Positions 41,101 through 54,432 of a DNA stretch of 64,000 nucleotides are shown piece by piece. A program made the position numbers and the translations under genes. The DNA is taken from the NCBI GenBank assembly GCA_013397795.1, contig VZTJ01003853.1, forward strand, positions 775,431 through 839,430. The letters run 5' to 3'. This stretch comes from Orthonyx spaldingii. Lineage: Eukaryota > Chordata > Aves > Passeriformes > Orthonychidae. Every line of letters starts with the position of its first letter. Position 1 is the first letter of the stretch. Under the pieces are notes generated by a model. The model did not search any database. It was given only the letters and a program-made list of their open reading frames with translations, and was not told the origin of the DNA.

Positions 41101-42340
41101 AATTCACTGCATTAATTTTTTTATAGGAATATGGTCTAAGGAATAGAAATTCAGATTTGTTATGTGAGTTTAAAAAAATCTTCAAACACTATAGTGAAAA
41201 TTTATGGTTATTGTAAAACATTTCAGAACCTCATCAAAATTTCTGGTAAAAGCATACAGTTAGATTTTTGGGATCTATTTATCCAATAAATACACTTTCC
41301 TATCTCCTTGTATAATGAATAAATATTAGAAATAGGAAGAATAGATATAGAAAAATATATATAACAATACGCCATGTATTTCTGCAAAGATAAGTGTCCT
41401 CTGGTAAAGCAAGTGCAATGGTAACTATTATAGTTTTGTTGCAAGCAGTTGGAGAAACTCAATTCTTCACAGATATTGGAAAGTTTCCTGGATATAACCT
41501 TCTGTTAAATATTTCCTGTCACCTTTCAAGGACTAACTTATAGTAATCTTCAATGTATACTTTCAAGGAGTTCTTGTGCAACACTTATTAAGACAGATGC
41601 AATAGGAAGGTATCTCATTCTGATGAAATTTCTTACCAGGAAAAGCAATTGTACAACTAGAAAAAAGTATTTTTTTAAAAATAAGGTCACTGACCTATGA
41701 ATATACATAACTTAAGAACCACTAGCATGAGGTTAGATCTCCTCTTAAAACATCCTTTCATCTAACTACCTAGATAGGAATAGAGACAAGGACATCTTGG
41801 TTACACATATTTTGACCAGACTAAGCTTTTACCACACTCAGTTTTAAAAACAGTAACAAATCCATGCCCACAATTTGTGATTCCCTGCACATAAATTGAC
41901 CTCTTACAGTGCCAAAGTTTGATTTGCACATCTGCTGAGCTTACTCTCCAGAGAACAGGAATTTTGAACGAAAAAACAGGCTGGGTAGTAGTCTTACAAT
42001 GATGCTCTGGAGAATTTCCATTAAAGTTTGGCCAGTGTCACTTCAAAAACATTTCGTGGTATGAAAGGATAACACTGTTGTGTAGAAAGAGAAATAACAA
42101 AGGTGTTCACAGCTTGGCAACTTTCCATGTGTACAAAATTTGCTTCCTGGAGGGAGACTTTACAAAACAAGTTCATATCTACACCTCTGTGAATGTGCAG
42201 TAGATCAGTGGATGAGATGAAGTGTTAGCAGTGGGAGTTGGACAGCAGCTGCTTTCTGTTTTGGGTTTTTGGTATTGGTAATCATAACCTAAATGTACTC
42301 AACCTGAAAAAAGGTCTGGTAAGCTATTTCTGAAATGTCT

Positions 42341-42388
42341 TCTTTCCTCCCCCTTTTTTTCTTTTTTTCTTTTTTTTTTTTTTTTTTT
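42341..42388. repeat. T-rich tract inside the RAB3C intron
   Basis: A pyrimidine stretch, mainly T with few C, about 270 bp into the last intron. On the RAB3C sense strand it is poly(A)-rich. No retroelement body was recognised beside it. Confidence 0.9.
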
Positions 42389-42649
42389 GAGGAGGCAGTG
42401 CTTGGGGTTTTTTGATTTCCTTGTTTCCTTTCTAGGACATATCTGCCTGTAGCTCTAACTATCTAAACATATTGTATATATAGAGACACATGCCTAATTG
42501 TGCTTGATATCAAAAAGGCTGTAGAAATAAAAGGGAGTGTGTGACTCCTTTACAATGAATGTGCCATGAACATGTATTTACAAGTACTGTAGCAATTAAT
42601 GAAATTAATTTGTGCATTCCCACAAGCAATCATAAAGCTTTCATTGTGT

Positions 42650-42659
42650 CTTTTCTTAC
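42650..42659 (-). promoter_or_regulatory. RAB3C: 5' splice site of the last RAB3C intron
   Basis: On the minus strand the exon ends CTTG and the intron opens GTAAGAAAAG, close to the vertebrate consensus GTRAGT. Using this donor restores the Gly codon with the GA that opens the terminal exon. Confidence 0.9.
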
Positions 42660-42784
42660 CAAGTTGCTCTGCTAAATGTTTTCCCCTCTCAGTGAAGATT
42701 ACCCGTTCATCCTCCATGTCACATTTGTTGCCAACCAAAATAACCTGGGCATTATCCCAAGAGTACGTTTTGATTTGAGTTGAC
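42660..42784 (-). CDS. RAB3C: RAB3C penultimate coding exon
   Basis: This 125-nt internal exon gives STQIKTYSWDNAQVILVGNK followed by CDMEDERVIF and TERGKHLAEQL. It starts with one base completing a Trp codon (the family reads DW-STQ at this point) and ends with the first base of the Gly codon finished in the terminal exon. NKCD at 42718-42729 is the G4 (NKxD) guanine-specificity motif. The exon is bounded by AG at 42785-42786 and a GTAAGA donor at 42654-42659. From memory, mammalian Rab3C has Ser where this copy has Phe (VIF), and small differences follow at K and A in the helix. The core is otherwise as expected. Spliced to the 31-kb exon it gives about 103 of the roughly 227 residues of Rab3C. 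The exons encoding the P-loop and switch regions must lie beyond the right edge. Confidence 0.96.
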
Positions 42785-42812
42785 CTTAAAAGAGAAAGAG
42801 AGAGAGAGGAGT
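42785..42812 (-). promoter_or_regulatory. RAB3C: 3' splice site with long polypyrimidine tract
   Basis: Read on the minus strand, a run of alternating C and T about 20 nt long leads into TTTTAAG and then the exon. This is a strong canonical acceptor for the RAB3C penultimate exon. On the plus strand it appears as an (AG)n-like repeat, so its length may vary between individuals. Confidence 0.85.
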
Positions 42813-45800
42813 CAAAGCAAAGCAAATTCCTCTTAAGTCAATTTCAAGCAGAGTAGCAACAAGACAAAAGAGACAATACTGATTTTGACAGCTAGGGTAA
42901 CATGATTCTGTTTAATTACAAATTTCAAATAAACTAAGGATTGTCTGTTAGGTATTACAGTTATGGAGATAGTATCAACACAAGTTTTACTTCTGCTTCC
43001 TAAAAATAATATTTTCTCCTGCCATCAACATTCTTCCTATATTTTTAGAAAGAATCAATGACACTTTCTCCCATTTTCACATTTTAAGGAAAACCTCATA
43101 ATCTAACAACAGAACTCTGAAAGAAAATCAACAACTTATTCATTTCTTATCTTTTAAGATCAGGATGTAAATTTAGCAGCAAAACTTCAAAGCTTCAGAG
43201 CCAGTCTGTCTTCCTTCTGTTTCTCTCCAGCACATTCCTCTACAGGTCTTTGACCTACCAGAAGGGCAGCAACATTTACACTGTGCATTAAGCCATGAAC
43301 AAGGGCTGAGTATGAACTGTGATTTACCTTCCATACAAGCCTTAACCATGACTGCAGCCGAATGGGAGTATCTGAGGCCTTGAAACACCATGGGACCATG
43401 AGTGGTGAAACAGCTTACAATGCTCTCTTTGAATGTGATGCAGGTAATGGGTGACTTAGGAGCATACTTGTGGTAACTCTCAGTTGCTGCCTGCCACCAT
43501 TCTGCTGGTACCCAGACCTGCTCTGTAGGAAGAAAAGCTCCATGGCTGGCTCCAGGTTCAGCCAAGAGTGATGTTGCTGGGCACCACCTTCTGACTGGGA
43601 GCAGTACCTGCCCTTGAAAATAATGCAGGATACAGGCAGCTTACTTCAAGCATTTAGCCTTTGTCTTGGATTTGTGATTATGTCTGGCTTTAGGCTCTGA
43701 GTTTTTGGTGGGATATGAATATATCTTCTGTTTCCTTATGATCAATGGAGAGAGAAAAAGACAGAGAGCATCTCTCTTTCCCCCAGCCCATCCCACACCA
43801 TTTCCTCCGTCCATCCTTCCTGTCCTCCCTCCTTGGACAATACAGGGTGCTTAGAAAAATGGCAATAGAATAGAAAATAACCTCTGTAACTACATATTTA
43901 TGAGAGGATGCCCTGGAAAGGGATCCTGTAGCATATCAGGAATCTTTTTTCTCAATGCCTCTTTGAGAAAAGATGAAATAGTTTCAAATATCTGTCACCT
44001 AAATGTCTTGGATGCGGGTCTGCGTGGGTACTACATTCACTAGTGACCCCTTCTAATAACACAACCATCATCTCTACATATTCAGACCCCTGTCTGCAAA
44101 CTGTTACATTCATGAAAAAGATCATGATGTAGTCTGAAACCGATTCTAGTCAAAGACAGAAAATGGAACAAATCTCCCCAACTGGCTTTGCTTACTGCAA
44201 AGCCAGAGGGATGACCATGGGCAAAAGCTGCTATAGCTATCTTTGTGACCCTGGGTCCAATGCCATTGCCTACAAGATTCCCTGCATGAGTCAAAGATCC
44301 TCTAGGCCAAGTCAATTGGGTTTGCAGTGTCAGGCAAAGAAGTTTAAGGGGAAGGATCACACTGCCTTCAGGAATGGTTCACTTTATCACAACGACCAAA
44401 AAGAAGCTGAGGCAAGTCCCAGACATTTTGTGCTGCAGATTGTTCCCTTGGGCCTGACCTGATCTTTTCTTCAAGAAGTGGACACTGTGCTACTTTAAAT
44501 CTGTTTTAATAGTAATTTGAGTTGGTGTTGACAAGATACTGTGATCAAAGAGAAGTCAGACTTCCCTGTACCCTTACATTTTACTAAAGATACCATTTCT
44601 CAGAAAAAAGGACAATATGCATTCACTTTGGCAGAAATGTCCTTTTGGAATCATGCTGAGCTGTTAAGCAAAGCAGAATTATTATTGTGTTTTTTAACCA
44701 GAACTACATTTGTCACCACAGCAACTTTGCAAATACTAGTACCTCAAATATCAGAGTGTGTTAGTCCATCAAAGACTCTAAAAGAGCTTATGTCTGAACA
44801 ATTATTAGTTGGGAGCCAATTCATTCCCTTTATGTTAGCAGGAAATCAAATACATTTCAAAAACAAAATACACACTAAAGATATTAAGCTTTTACTTACA
44901 TAATCTGCAAAGTTGGAATAGATTAAACTGATGAAAAAATACAACCTGAAGGAATATCATAGCACAAGTGTAAAGAGCATTCATTCAGCCATGTTTTGCA
45001 GATTTTGGCTCCAGAGCTTTACATGAGTTTCTTTCATTAAGAATGTAAGCTCCCTTCATTTTATGCAGCCAGCTGTGATTTTTTTATTCTACAACTATGA
45101 ATCTGTGCATTCAAATGCTCCTCATTACCAAAGCAACTTATTTTATTCATAGGCATTTTTTAATCTTTGTTTATGTCTCATCTTCTAGTTATAAATTTTT
45201 TTAAGTAACAAGAGATCTTGTCCTTGCAAACAAATCCAAAGGCTTACATTTACAAAAGACAAAAGACACCATAGTGTAAAAATATAAGTGACTGAATATC
45301 AGTCAAATATACCCATACCCAACGCCACATCAGCAGAACCTTGATTCAAAGGATATAAAAGGCTTATCACTGTTATATTTTCTTTTAGACATACATTTCC
45401 AATATTGGCTTCTATAGGCTTTGATTCCCACAACTTTCCACCAAAGTCAGCACATAGGTCACTTGAAAAAAAAAAAAGAAATGTTGCTGTTTCTGGCATA
45501 TATGACCTGTCAAATGACCAAGGCTTCTCATTAATTCAAAACACAGACAGTTGTCCTTGTAAAGAACTTCAGCCTCAGGAAGACTGAAGACATGAAAAGG
45601 CAAACATGATGTTTGCAGCAAGATGAAAATCACAGTTCTTGGTCACTTTCAGTGACGTGGTGTATGCCAATAGCAATTTACCCTGTAAATCTTTCCTTTT
45701 CTAGATGTATGGTAAGCAGGCAATCTGCATCATTCTTGAATTTATATAATGTATAGAGTCCAGATGGATAGATTAATGGAGGAGTGCAATGATCCATTAC

Positions 45801-45899
45801 TTTCCATGATCAACATCAGGTTTGTTCTCCCTATACTGCAATTCCACCAGTTCCTTGCCAGAAAAGAGCATTTGCTGAATGCAAATAAAAACAATGCTC

Positions 45900-46880
45900 T
45901 AGGCTTATCTTAAAATGGTGAGATCCTCAAACAACAGCCCAGGCAACAATGGCAGGGTGCCTGTGTGTGCTCTTGGGCAGCTTACAAGGAATGTTGCACA
46001 GTATGGCAGAGTGGTGTTTGGGAACATGCAGCCCCAGCTGGCTGAAGCAGCTGAGATGCTGGAAGCCAAGGTAGATAGGACAGAGCAACATGGGAGAGCT
46101 GCTCTGATGTTACTGCTGTGGAAACCAGACTGTGCACAGTACATTAGGTGTTGAAAGCTTATCATTACATCCAAAAGAAGCACAGAGAGATTGTGGCAGG
46201 AGAGAGAGCCCACATAACATCCTGGCCCTGGCTGCTCTCAGGCCTATTGCAGGAAATATCAGATTATCCAAAGCCTACGTCCACTAGCCTGGAGGAGCAG
46301 GAGTGCACTAAGGCAGGTTACCAAACTAAGACTCAGAAAAAGACCGGGACACCACATCCAGGTCTCTTCCAGGGTTGTTCCAGGAATGTCCCAGCCCCGC
46401 TGTTCAGCATGAAACCCATCACTGCAAGTCAACACTGGAGGCTAATGTCCAGGTGCCAGAAACTGAGGAGACTGGGATCCAGGGACAGCTACTGAGCACA
46501 CTCAGTTTATGAGCCCAGCTGATGGAGGGAGCCACAAGGTGTATGTCTACACAGATATATATATTCTCATGAGTGGACCTCAATGGTGTGCTGTTGTGGA
46601 GGGGAGCAGTGTGAGGATGATAATGCTCTTGGTGTTTCTGGGAGCACTCTGGGTGATCCTGGGTGTTTCTGTCTGCAATGCAGGTGTATATGGTCATGTG
46701 TATATGCATCTATATGTGTTGTACCTCTGTGAGTTGTGTGCACATGGCCTGCTGGGAATAGATCTTCAGCCTCAATACTGGTTGGACCTGGTGTATGGAG
46801 CTGCAGCAGCCTCTCCCCTCTTAGTCAGATCCAGCGGATATATTTGCCCTGAGTTCAGACTTGGCTGTGCCTGAGTAACA
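45900..46880. other. GC-richer unclassified block in the RAB3C intron
   Basis: This kilobase is richer in G+C than its AT-rich surroundings and holds several short open frames on both strands (45915-46154 plus, 45905-46213 minus, 46509-46874 plus). It contains a near-repeat of GGTGTTTCTG about 40 bp apart (46631 and 46662 areas). The part from 46750, with CTGGGAATAGATCTTCAGCC and a CTGCAGCAGCCTCTCCCCTC segment, has the look of an old dispersed repeat, but I cannot name the family. No gene is claimed. Confidence 0.35.
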
Positions 46881-49800
46881 CTTCATTGCTTCTTGGAGAA
46901 ACTGTTGCAGAAGGCAAACCTGCTGTTTGCTGCACTCAATATATTTCATGTTGAATCCATACCTTGGGTTCACTCTGAATATCTCTTCAGATGATCACTT
47001 TTTGCTAACTGATCTAAGGACAAATATTCATATAACCTGGACTAGTCTCTAGTATATTTTCATCCACAGACTGCAAGGAAGGCAAGCAAATATATACAAT
47101 AAAGATATGTCCGTAAATATACCAGGAATATGAACTTTTAGAGACAGCCTCAATCTATTCATCACACTTTGGACCAAGTCCTCCAAGGATGCTTCCCTAC
47201 TATAGAGAGGCTAGTTTCTATAGGCTTTTTAGATTAATTATGTAGTAAGTCATATGCAGAGACAGCAAGAGAAACACCCTAGTGAAAATGCTCCAGGGGG
47301 GGCTGTGCATAGTGTTTATTCCAACAAGTTTGGGAAACATGTTATACTTCTGATGTTTTGATTTCTGAAAGGAGTACTCAATGAACTGGGGTGCATCACT
47401 TTGCCAGGAAAAAGATATTAAAAAACCCCAAATCTATGCAGAAAACTTTGACCAACCCCAAACCAAATTAAAAAAACCTCTACCAAAACTGGGGTTTTTT
47501 TTGAAGTTACTGTTATGTTGAGTTCACTGATTAATCCTTAAAATTCTCCCATCTTTATCTACAGCATGGTGACTACAAAGCCCATTAGCTGAATTATTAG
47601 AGGTCACAGTGTAATGGTGGGATCTGGGGTGGAGTCCAGGTTACCTGTTCTTTCCCAGTTTATTTGTATGATGAGAGGGGGTATCAGAGAAGCAACTATG
47701 AGTTTGGAGGTGTTTCCAAAAGCGTTCAGTGTCCCCAGCTGAACTTCCTGCTTTTATTTGCTAATGAGTGTGCCACGTGTCCATCTCCCTCTGAGCAGGA
47801 AGGGTTGCTCTCCTGCTTTTTCAGGAGACATCCCTCTGTAATCAAAGCAATGAAGAGTCTCTTCTCCCCTTCCCCATGTCTCCATCCTGTGATGTGGGAA
47901 GACACACCACTGCCCCCACTAACCCCTTATACAGACAGGGATGGTAAGGGGAAGCTCTGTCATTCCCGTCTTTTTAGGAGATGGGATCATGCGACGAGTC
48001 CTTTTCCCACCCTCCTGGTCTGTGAGGGGTTCTGACACACTTCCCATTCAAGCCAGCTTTTCCACAGAGTGCGTCTGAGGTCTCCCTCATACAACTATTT
48101 TTGACACTTCAGTGTTCACCATAAGCTCCATTCTTTTTCCCCGTGCCCTCCTTTATCTCTCCTAAACTCTTATTACTCCCAGCAATTCTGATAGGTTACG
48201 TGCCTTAAGAATGCCTCAGCATCTTGGAGTTTACCCTTCTCCTCTCTCTCACACTTATCTTTTGGATATGATGAAAATGGGGCATATGTAGGAATATTCT
48301 GTTGAGCACATTAAATGACCGCAATGCTCAATCTTGATGGCCATTTGGAATCTGGCTCTTTACCATCTGGTCTGCGCTGGGTGCTTAGACTTTGCTGCAG
48401 GCAGGGTAGGGAGAGAGGTGGCCTCAGGCTTTTCATCTGTTCTCCAGTAAATAATCTAGTATTAGTGGGAGACAAGCCATTCAAAATATATAAACCTACT
48501 AACCCAAACTCCAGCTCAGCTTTCTAACTGGGACTTTGAAAAGAGTACTAAGTTTAAAAATTTGAAGCAGTCTGAGCATAAGCAAGACAGAGGCTCCTGG
48601 TGTACTTGAATACTAGACTTTTTGTGGCCACAGTTATTGACATAGTAGGAATATACTAGAAATGATTTGTAATAATGTCAATAATAATAAAAAGAAGATG
48701 CTAACATTTGCTAGATTTTAATTAAACTGATGAATAGCTGGAACCATACATGGAAATAGAACTACTTTTAAGAAACGCCAGGATCTTTCCTCTTCTACTG
48801 ACAAGGAAAATGTGCATTTTTTCAACTTGTGAAATTTTTCTACTTGTTTCATTCTTCTGGTGTGCTCCACTTGCAGGCCATAAAATCTCAATGATTGTGG
48901 CCAATGCAAATTGTTTTATCTCTGGCATTTATAAACTCCCTAATAATTACTGAAGCCATTAGTGAAAACCATTCAAAACAATGGATAATGGAAATAATTG
49001 TCAAAATAAAGAGCGGATGTAGATGACCATGTGACCAGAAATTGCACCTCAATCATTCTCAAGGAGGGTTTAAAATCTCTCAGACATTCTAGCATCTTCA
49101 CTTCTATCCAGAATGCATGATGTATACCGAATTTGTGATGTTTATTTTCAGTGATGGTACTGGCACCTACTGACTGCAAGTGCTTACTAACGTATGATAG
49201 AGAGTAGGCTAAGATGTCCCAGCAACACAGAAGTACTGAGAATTGATGGAGAAGGGCAATGAAAGGTGGACAAAAATGAGAAAAATAAAAAGGATCAGGA
49301 GAGAAGTGGATGTGCCATAAGGATATGTTTAGTGTGGGTAGGTCTGTGAGCAGGGCAGTGTGAGCTGCAGATTGAACTCTGTGTGGCAGGAGCTCGAGGA
49401 AAAGGAAACCTGTGCTACCCTTTGCATATCAAAGGGCCCAGGAGCCTGTGATGTCAGCCAGGTGAGTGGACACTTAGACACAGCAGCAACTGATGACCCC
49501 AGACTTTTGAGAGCTTAGACTCTGAGGGTATGAAAACCCAGGGCGTCTTTATTAGGGGTCCTTCCTCAAAGGCACCAGCTCGAGCTGTTAATTTGTTACT
49601 GCACCATTATTAAATTATTTTAAGGATCCAGACATCTGGGACTCTGCTATGGATGTCTGAGACTCTGTTATGGGAAAGGTAGGAGAGCCAATGAGGAAAC
49701 CTGGTCTGACTGTGTGAGTGTGGGGTGTGTAGGGAATCAAATGGGGCACCTATGGGGTCAGTGGAGCCACCCGCTGTGAGGAGGCTTTGGTCCCAGCTCA

Positions 49801-52800
49801 GGTGGTGCAGGTGTGGCTCCTGGATGGTTGGACAGGAAATTTCCTTTAAAGATATAATAGAAAAAATGGGATATATCAACCCCTCCATGCTTGCAACAGA
49901 GCAGGATATATGAATATTGCTCTAGACTGACTGTACTTGATGTGTCAGTTGTTGTTTATACAATACTGTGTTTTCTGTCTGGATTGAAGGGCAAGTGAAG
50001 AAAAATGCCTTATGATTGTGAATAAAATACTGATATTGAAGAAACCAGAAGAATACCAGTGAGTCACCACTTCTTCTGACAGGCTTTATCTTCCTTGTGC
50101 AGAGCCAAAGAGTGCACTCTATGCAATGAAAGGCTACACGTTTAACCTTTCCTTGGGGGAAGATATACTGATGATGCAGAAGCAGCATGACAGGTGTGAC
50201 ACTGACAAATTTCTGGTTCATTATCAGCCAGAAAGCTAGTCAAAATGCACATTAACCAGAGCATCACAGGTTTTCATTGTCTGGTAGGAATTGCATCAAC
50301 TTTAATGAAAAAACCCCTCCACTACAAGCTTCTGAGCCCATAACTTCATTTTAGAAAACCACGTGTTACATTTCAGTTTTGACAGGCTGGGAAGATATTC
50401 AAAATTAATCCAGTTCTTTTGGAGATAAAACTGAGCTGATCTTTAATATGGGCATTTTTATAACCTTATGCAAGGAAATATGATATTTTGAAAAAAGTTT
50501 AGTTACCTAAAAACAAAAAAGATAGAAAGCAGGGATAACAGCTGAAGATGTAAGAGCTGATGTTCTCTGTGTGTTTATGACATTTGTTTTTATTTATTCT
50601 TGGTGATATTCCATTACCATAATTGCAACGAGGAAGTATATGCTTGCTCAGTGATGTCCACTCTGTGTCTGCATTTAGTACAATGCAATAAGAACTGGCA
50701 TAGCATTAATAATTACACAATTCTGTGTGGTAATCAAGATGAGAGGTAAGGCATTACACATATTCATCAATCAGAACTGTCATTCTAGTCAACCATTTCT
50801 AGCTGCTCCTACTCTGTACATGGAAGTGCTTTCCCATCCAGAGTTCTCTGCTGAGCAGTTTATTGAATTACATTCCTTCTTTCATGTAATATACAAATTT
50901 TTTTCTGAAGAGTCCATGTATTATCTTTGGTACCTTTTCTGTACAGTGTTGTTTCAAATAAGAGTATCAAGTATCTTTTATTGTCTGAAAATTATTTTCT
51001 GACATTACAATGCAAATCCATCAGCTAATGGTCTATGGTATCAAATTAATAAGTTGTTGGCAAAAGGCATTAATTTTAAACTCCAATTTTTACATACTTC
51101 TCCTTAGTTGAAGTTACAATGAAAGACCAGAAGCCTACAGGGCATACTCAATTTGTGTTAATTAGATTGTAGATGTACTTAGTTTTTGCATCTTTGGCAC
51201 AATCTTCGTATCCTGCTTTTTTCACAGCTGTCAAATACACCTTGAAACTGCTCTCCAATACCAGTGCAGCAAGAGTCCAGTTATGAAATTACTGTATTAA
51301 TAAAAATGAAGAAGACTGTGCTCTAAGTTAGTACTAAACTCTGTATCCCTCCTCCCCAGTACCTCCTGTGCTTGAGTTCTGATGGCCCTCTCTGGAGGCA
51401 AAAAGCCCACGAAGTGGGGTGTTTTCCTGTGCCCCCACAGCCAGCACACCCCAGCCCTAGGCAGAGTAACGCCACCACACACAGTACATCTGACACTGCA
51501 CATGCTGGAGACTGTTTAGTCACAGAGACAGATAATAGAGAATTTGTGGAGGAGTTCATGACCGTACCCTAGGCAAGGTGGACTTTGGCTGAAGGTGTGC
51601 AGAATTCATAAAAGAGAGCAAATTGCTTGTCAGCCAACCACATTTCTTCCTTTTCTGGTGCGTAGTATATAGTGGTTTTCCAGGCTTTTTGTTTAGAAAA
51701 GTTGAATGGATATTTACAAAACCAGTGAATATTAGATAATAAATAGTGTGTTAGACACTAAGTGCAAAGAGATCTTCCAAGCAACTTGCTTGTATTTTTT
51801 GTCAAGATAAAACAATATAAAGTACACCTCAATATTTAATTCTTATTCACAGAAATACAAAATCCTCCCTTACAACAAGGTTTACTTATGGGCAGACCAA
51901 CTAATATAGCACATTTTTCACAGTAGGACACATGTTAATGAAGAGTTTTTATGTCATGTATAATGCCACAAGCTGTGTCATACTGTGGGAAGTGATTTAA
52001 CAACTCGCCACACAGACAAAAGGCTGTACATTTTAATTTTCTCCCCACTGAGAAACCCACCATTAAATTATCATCCTTCAAAGCTGCTACCACACATGCA
52101 CGGTGAAAACAATCAAAAAAAAAAAAATAATAGGGTTTGAAAGGAGATGGAAAAATGTATTTATAGGGAAATAATATTCATGAAAACAATTAAAGGCAAA
52201 ATACAGACTGCACTTGCATATCTTTTGATTATCCCCTTGTTTTCATGTTCCAGATGCTTCCAAATAAATGATTCTGTTTATCACCAATTTATGTTGATTG
52301 CCCAGACTGTCACTGGAATTCTGAGTAATGACCTTAATCAATCCAGCTGATCCTAACTCTGGTAGTTGAAAAACAGAGCTATAAAACAAGGGAGTTATGA
52401 AGGAATTTACTAAAATAACTACAGCATCTGCTTGAGTATGTTACACTTTCAAGTAAATGTGCAATTTGCTGTCACCTAAAAATTTTTTTTGCTTGCTATT
52501 TTTTGTTCTTATATGTAAGAATATATATAAGGAAACAGATACAGACAGGTATGGATGTGCCCTCATTTTCTGTTTTTCTTTTTTACAGTGATGGGCTGTT
52601 GATAATTGGAGAAATTATATAGTTAATCAAGCAATACTGATGCTGAACAGGTTCTTTTGGTTATAGATTCTCATACCTAACACTTTCCTCTTCACTGCAC
52701 CTGCAACAGTCCCCTAATCCTGGACTGCACTGCCTACCAAAGAGGCTCTTGCACTGCTGGGATTACTGACTAGCCTCTCATCCCAATCCCTAAGGAGCAT

Positions 52801-54369
52801 CTACCCAACAGTGCCATTTTGGGAGCAGTGAAGTGCTTAAAGGCACAATCAAGATCTTTTGTTTTGTAACAATATTGAGAGTCCTATAGGAATTATTGAG
52901 CTGAATCACACGGGGTTATTTATTTTTTCATCTTTCTTTTTAAATAGCAAATACAGATTCATATTTACAATATATATAGCAAGTATCTGCCAACAGGACA
53001 TCCCTATTTTATGGAATTTCTGATTAAACAACTCTCAGGAACTGAGCTGAATCTGACTTTTTACTGTCAAACCTCATTATGAAATTCATTGCACATTTGT
53101 CACTCTTAATCCCTTTCTACCTCTTTCACGAGGAATGACTCCCAAGTTTCTCACACTTATCAAATCCACTTATTTGGATTTCATTTCCTCTACTGTTTTA
53201 GATTTCACTTTTCTCAAGTTTAAATGAAGTCTGCTATTACTTCTCTTGTGTCCAGTTGTCTTAGATAATTTTGGTTTAGTTTTTGTCATTTGGTATTTTG
53301 CATGAATTCTTTCATAAACAACTCAGTCTTTTATGCACAGAAATTGAGTCATGAAATGCCTGTGTTTAAGTATTAGAGATGGAGTTGAAACAAATCATAC
53401 CTAATTTTAATCACTGAAAAAGCTTATCAGGTCATTGAAGCCACCTGTGAAAAATTATCATGACGTATTCTTGTTAAGGATTCATGCAGCATGCAAGTAT
53501 CAGGGCAATCATGTGAATTATTTTACTTCTTGATAAGACAGCATAATTTAACTAAAATGTCAAGGATATGTTTCTTCTGTTAATATTATTTCACACCAAA
53601 ATTGATATAAATCCTAGCAGCATTTTATCTCTAAAGCTGTTTAACCTGTTATCCTCTGGAAGCAGAGCAACTATACTGGAACTCTAGGAATTCAATTTTG
53701 ATTCTCCCTGAGTCCTTGTACCCTTACCTCTTCGGAAGTAATTTCTCTGTGTGGCTATACACTTGCAAACACAAGGGATTTGAGGTCTGAAATTTCGAGT
53801 TGTAATACATGTGGCCTAGTTTTCAGTTGAACATATGAACTTCTGCGTTTTTTCACAGATATCTGGAACTGGATTAGCAAAATAGCAACTATTTTAATCT
53901 CACTGTTAATGGATGCTGGTTAACTGGTCAAGTATGAATTACATAATTGTACTGGGGTTTTGTGGGGGGATTGCTTGGGTTTTTTTTTTTTCCTTTGAGG
54001 TCATGTGGGTAAATTTTTAATTAGTCTGACCACAACTTGCTTTTGGGGTACTGCTAATCAAAATTCATTCTGTGAGGGCTCCCAGTGGCCAAACACAACA
54101 ATAAAAACCATTTCCCTGTCTACATCCTGTCTGGCACAGGGTGGCAGGATTGTCTTGCTGACTCACACTGCAAGCAAGTAAACCGCAGGTTTATTCCTGC
54201 TGACTCACAGAAGATGGAGGAGGGAAGCATTAGACTCCAGATTTGATTTCTAGGATTGAAAATAAAGTAAGATTTTTTTTTTAAAAAGGGGCAAAAAAAG
54301 GGCTGTGTGTTAATTCAGAATGTCAGTCAGGCTCCTACATGATTCACAAATCAAAAGACTGGGTTTATA

Positions 54370-54432
54370 GATACATATGGGTACATACATCTATATATCT
54401 ATATATCTATATCCATATATATGTACATATCT
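54370..54432. repeat. ATAC/TATATC microsatellite
   Basis: Degenerate ATACAT and CTATATAT units, including three copies of ATCTATAT, in an AT-rich context. Confidence 0.88.

Noticed and set aside
43173..43565. 130-codon minus-strand frame close to the RAB3C exon
   Set aside because: It opens with TTG rather than ATG, the first ATG leaves only 70 codons, and the Cys-rich peptide matches no family I recognise. It is not part of Rab3C.
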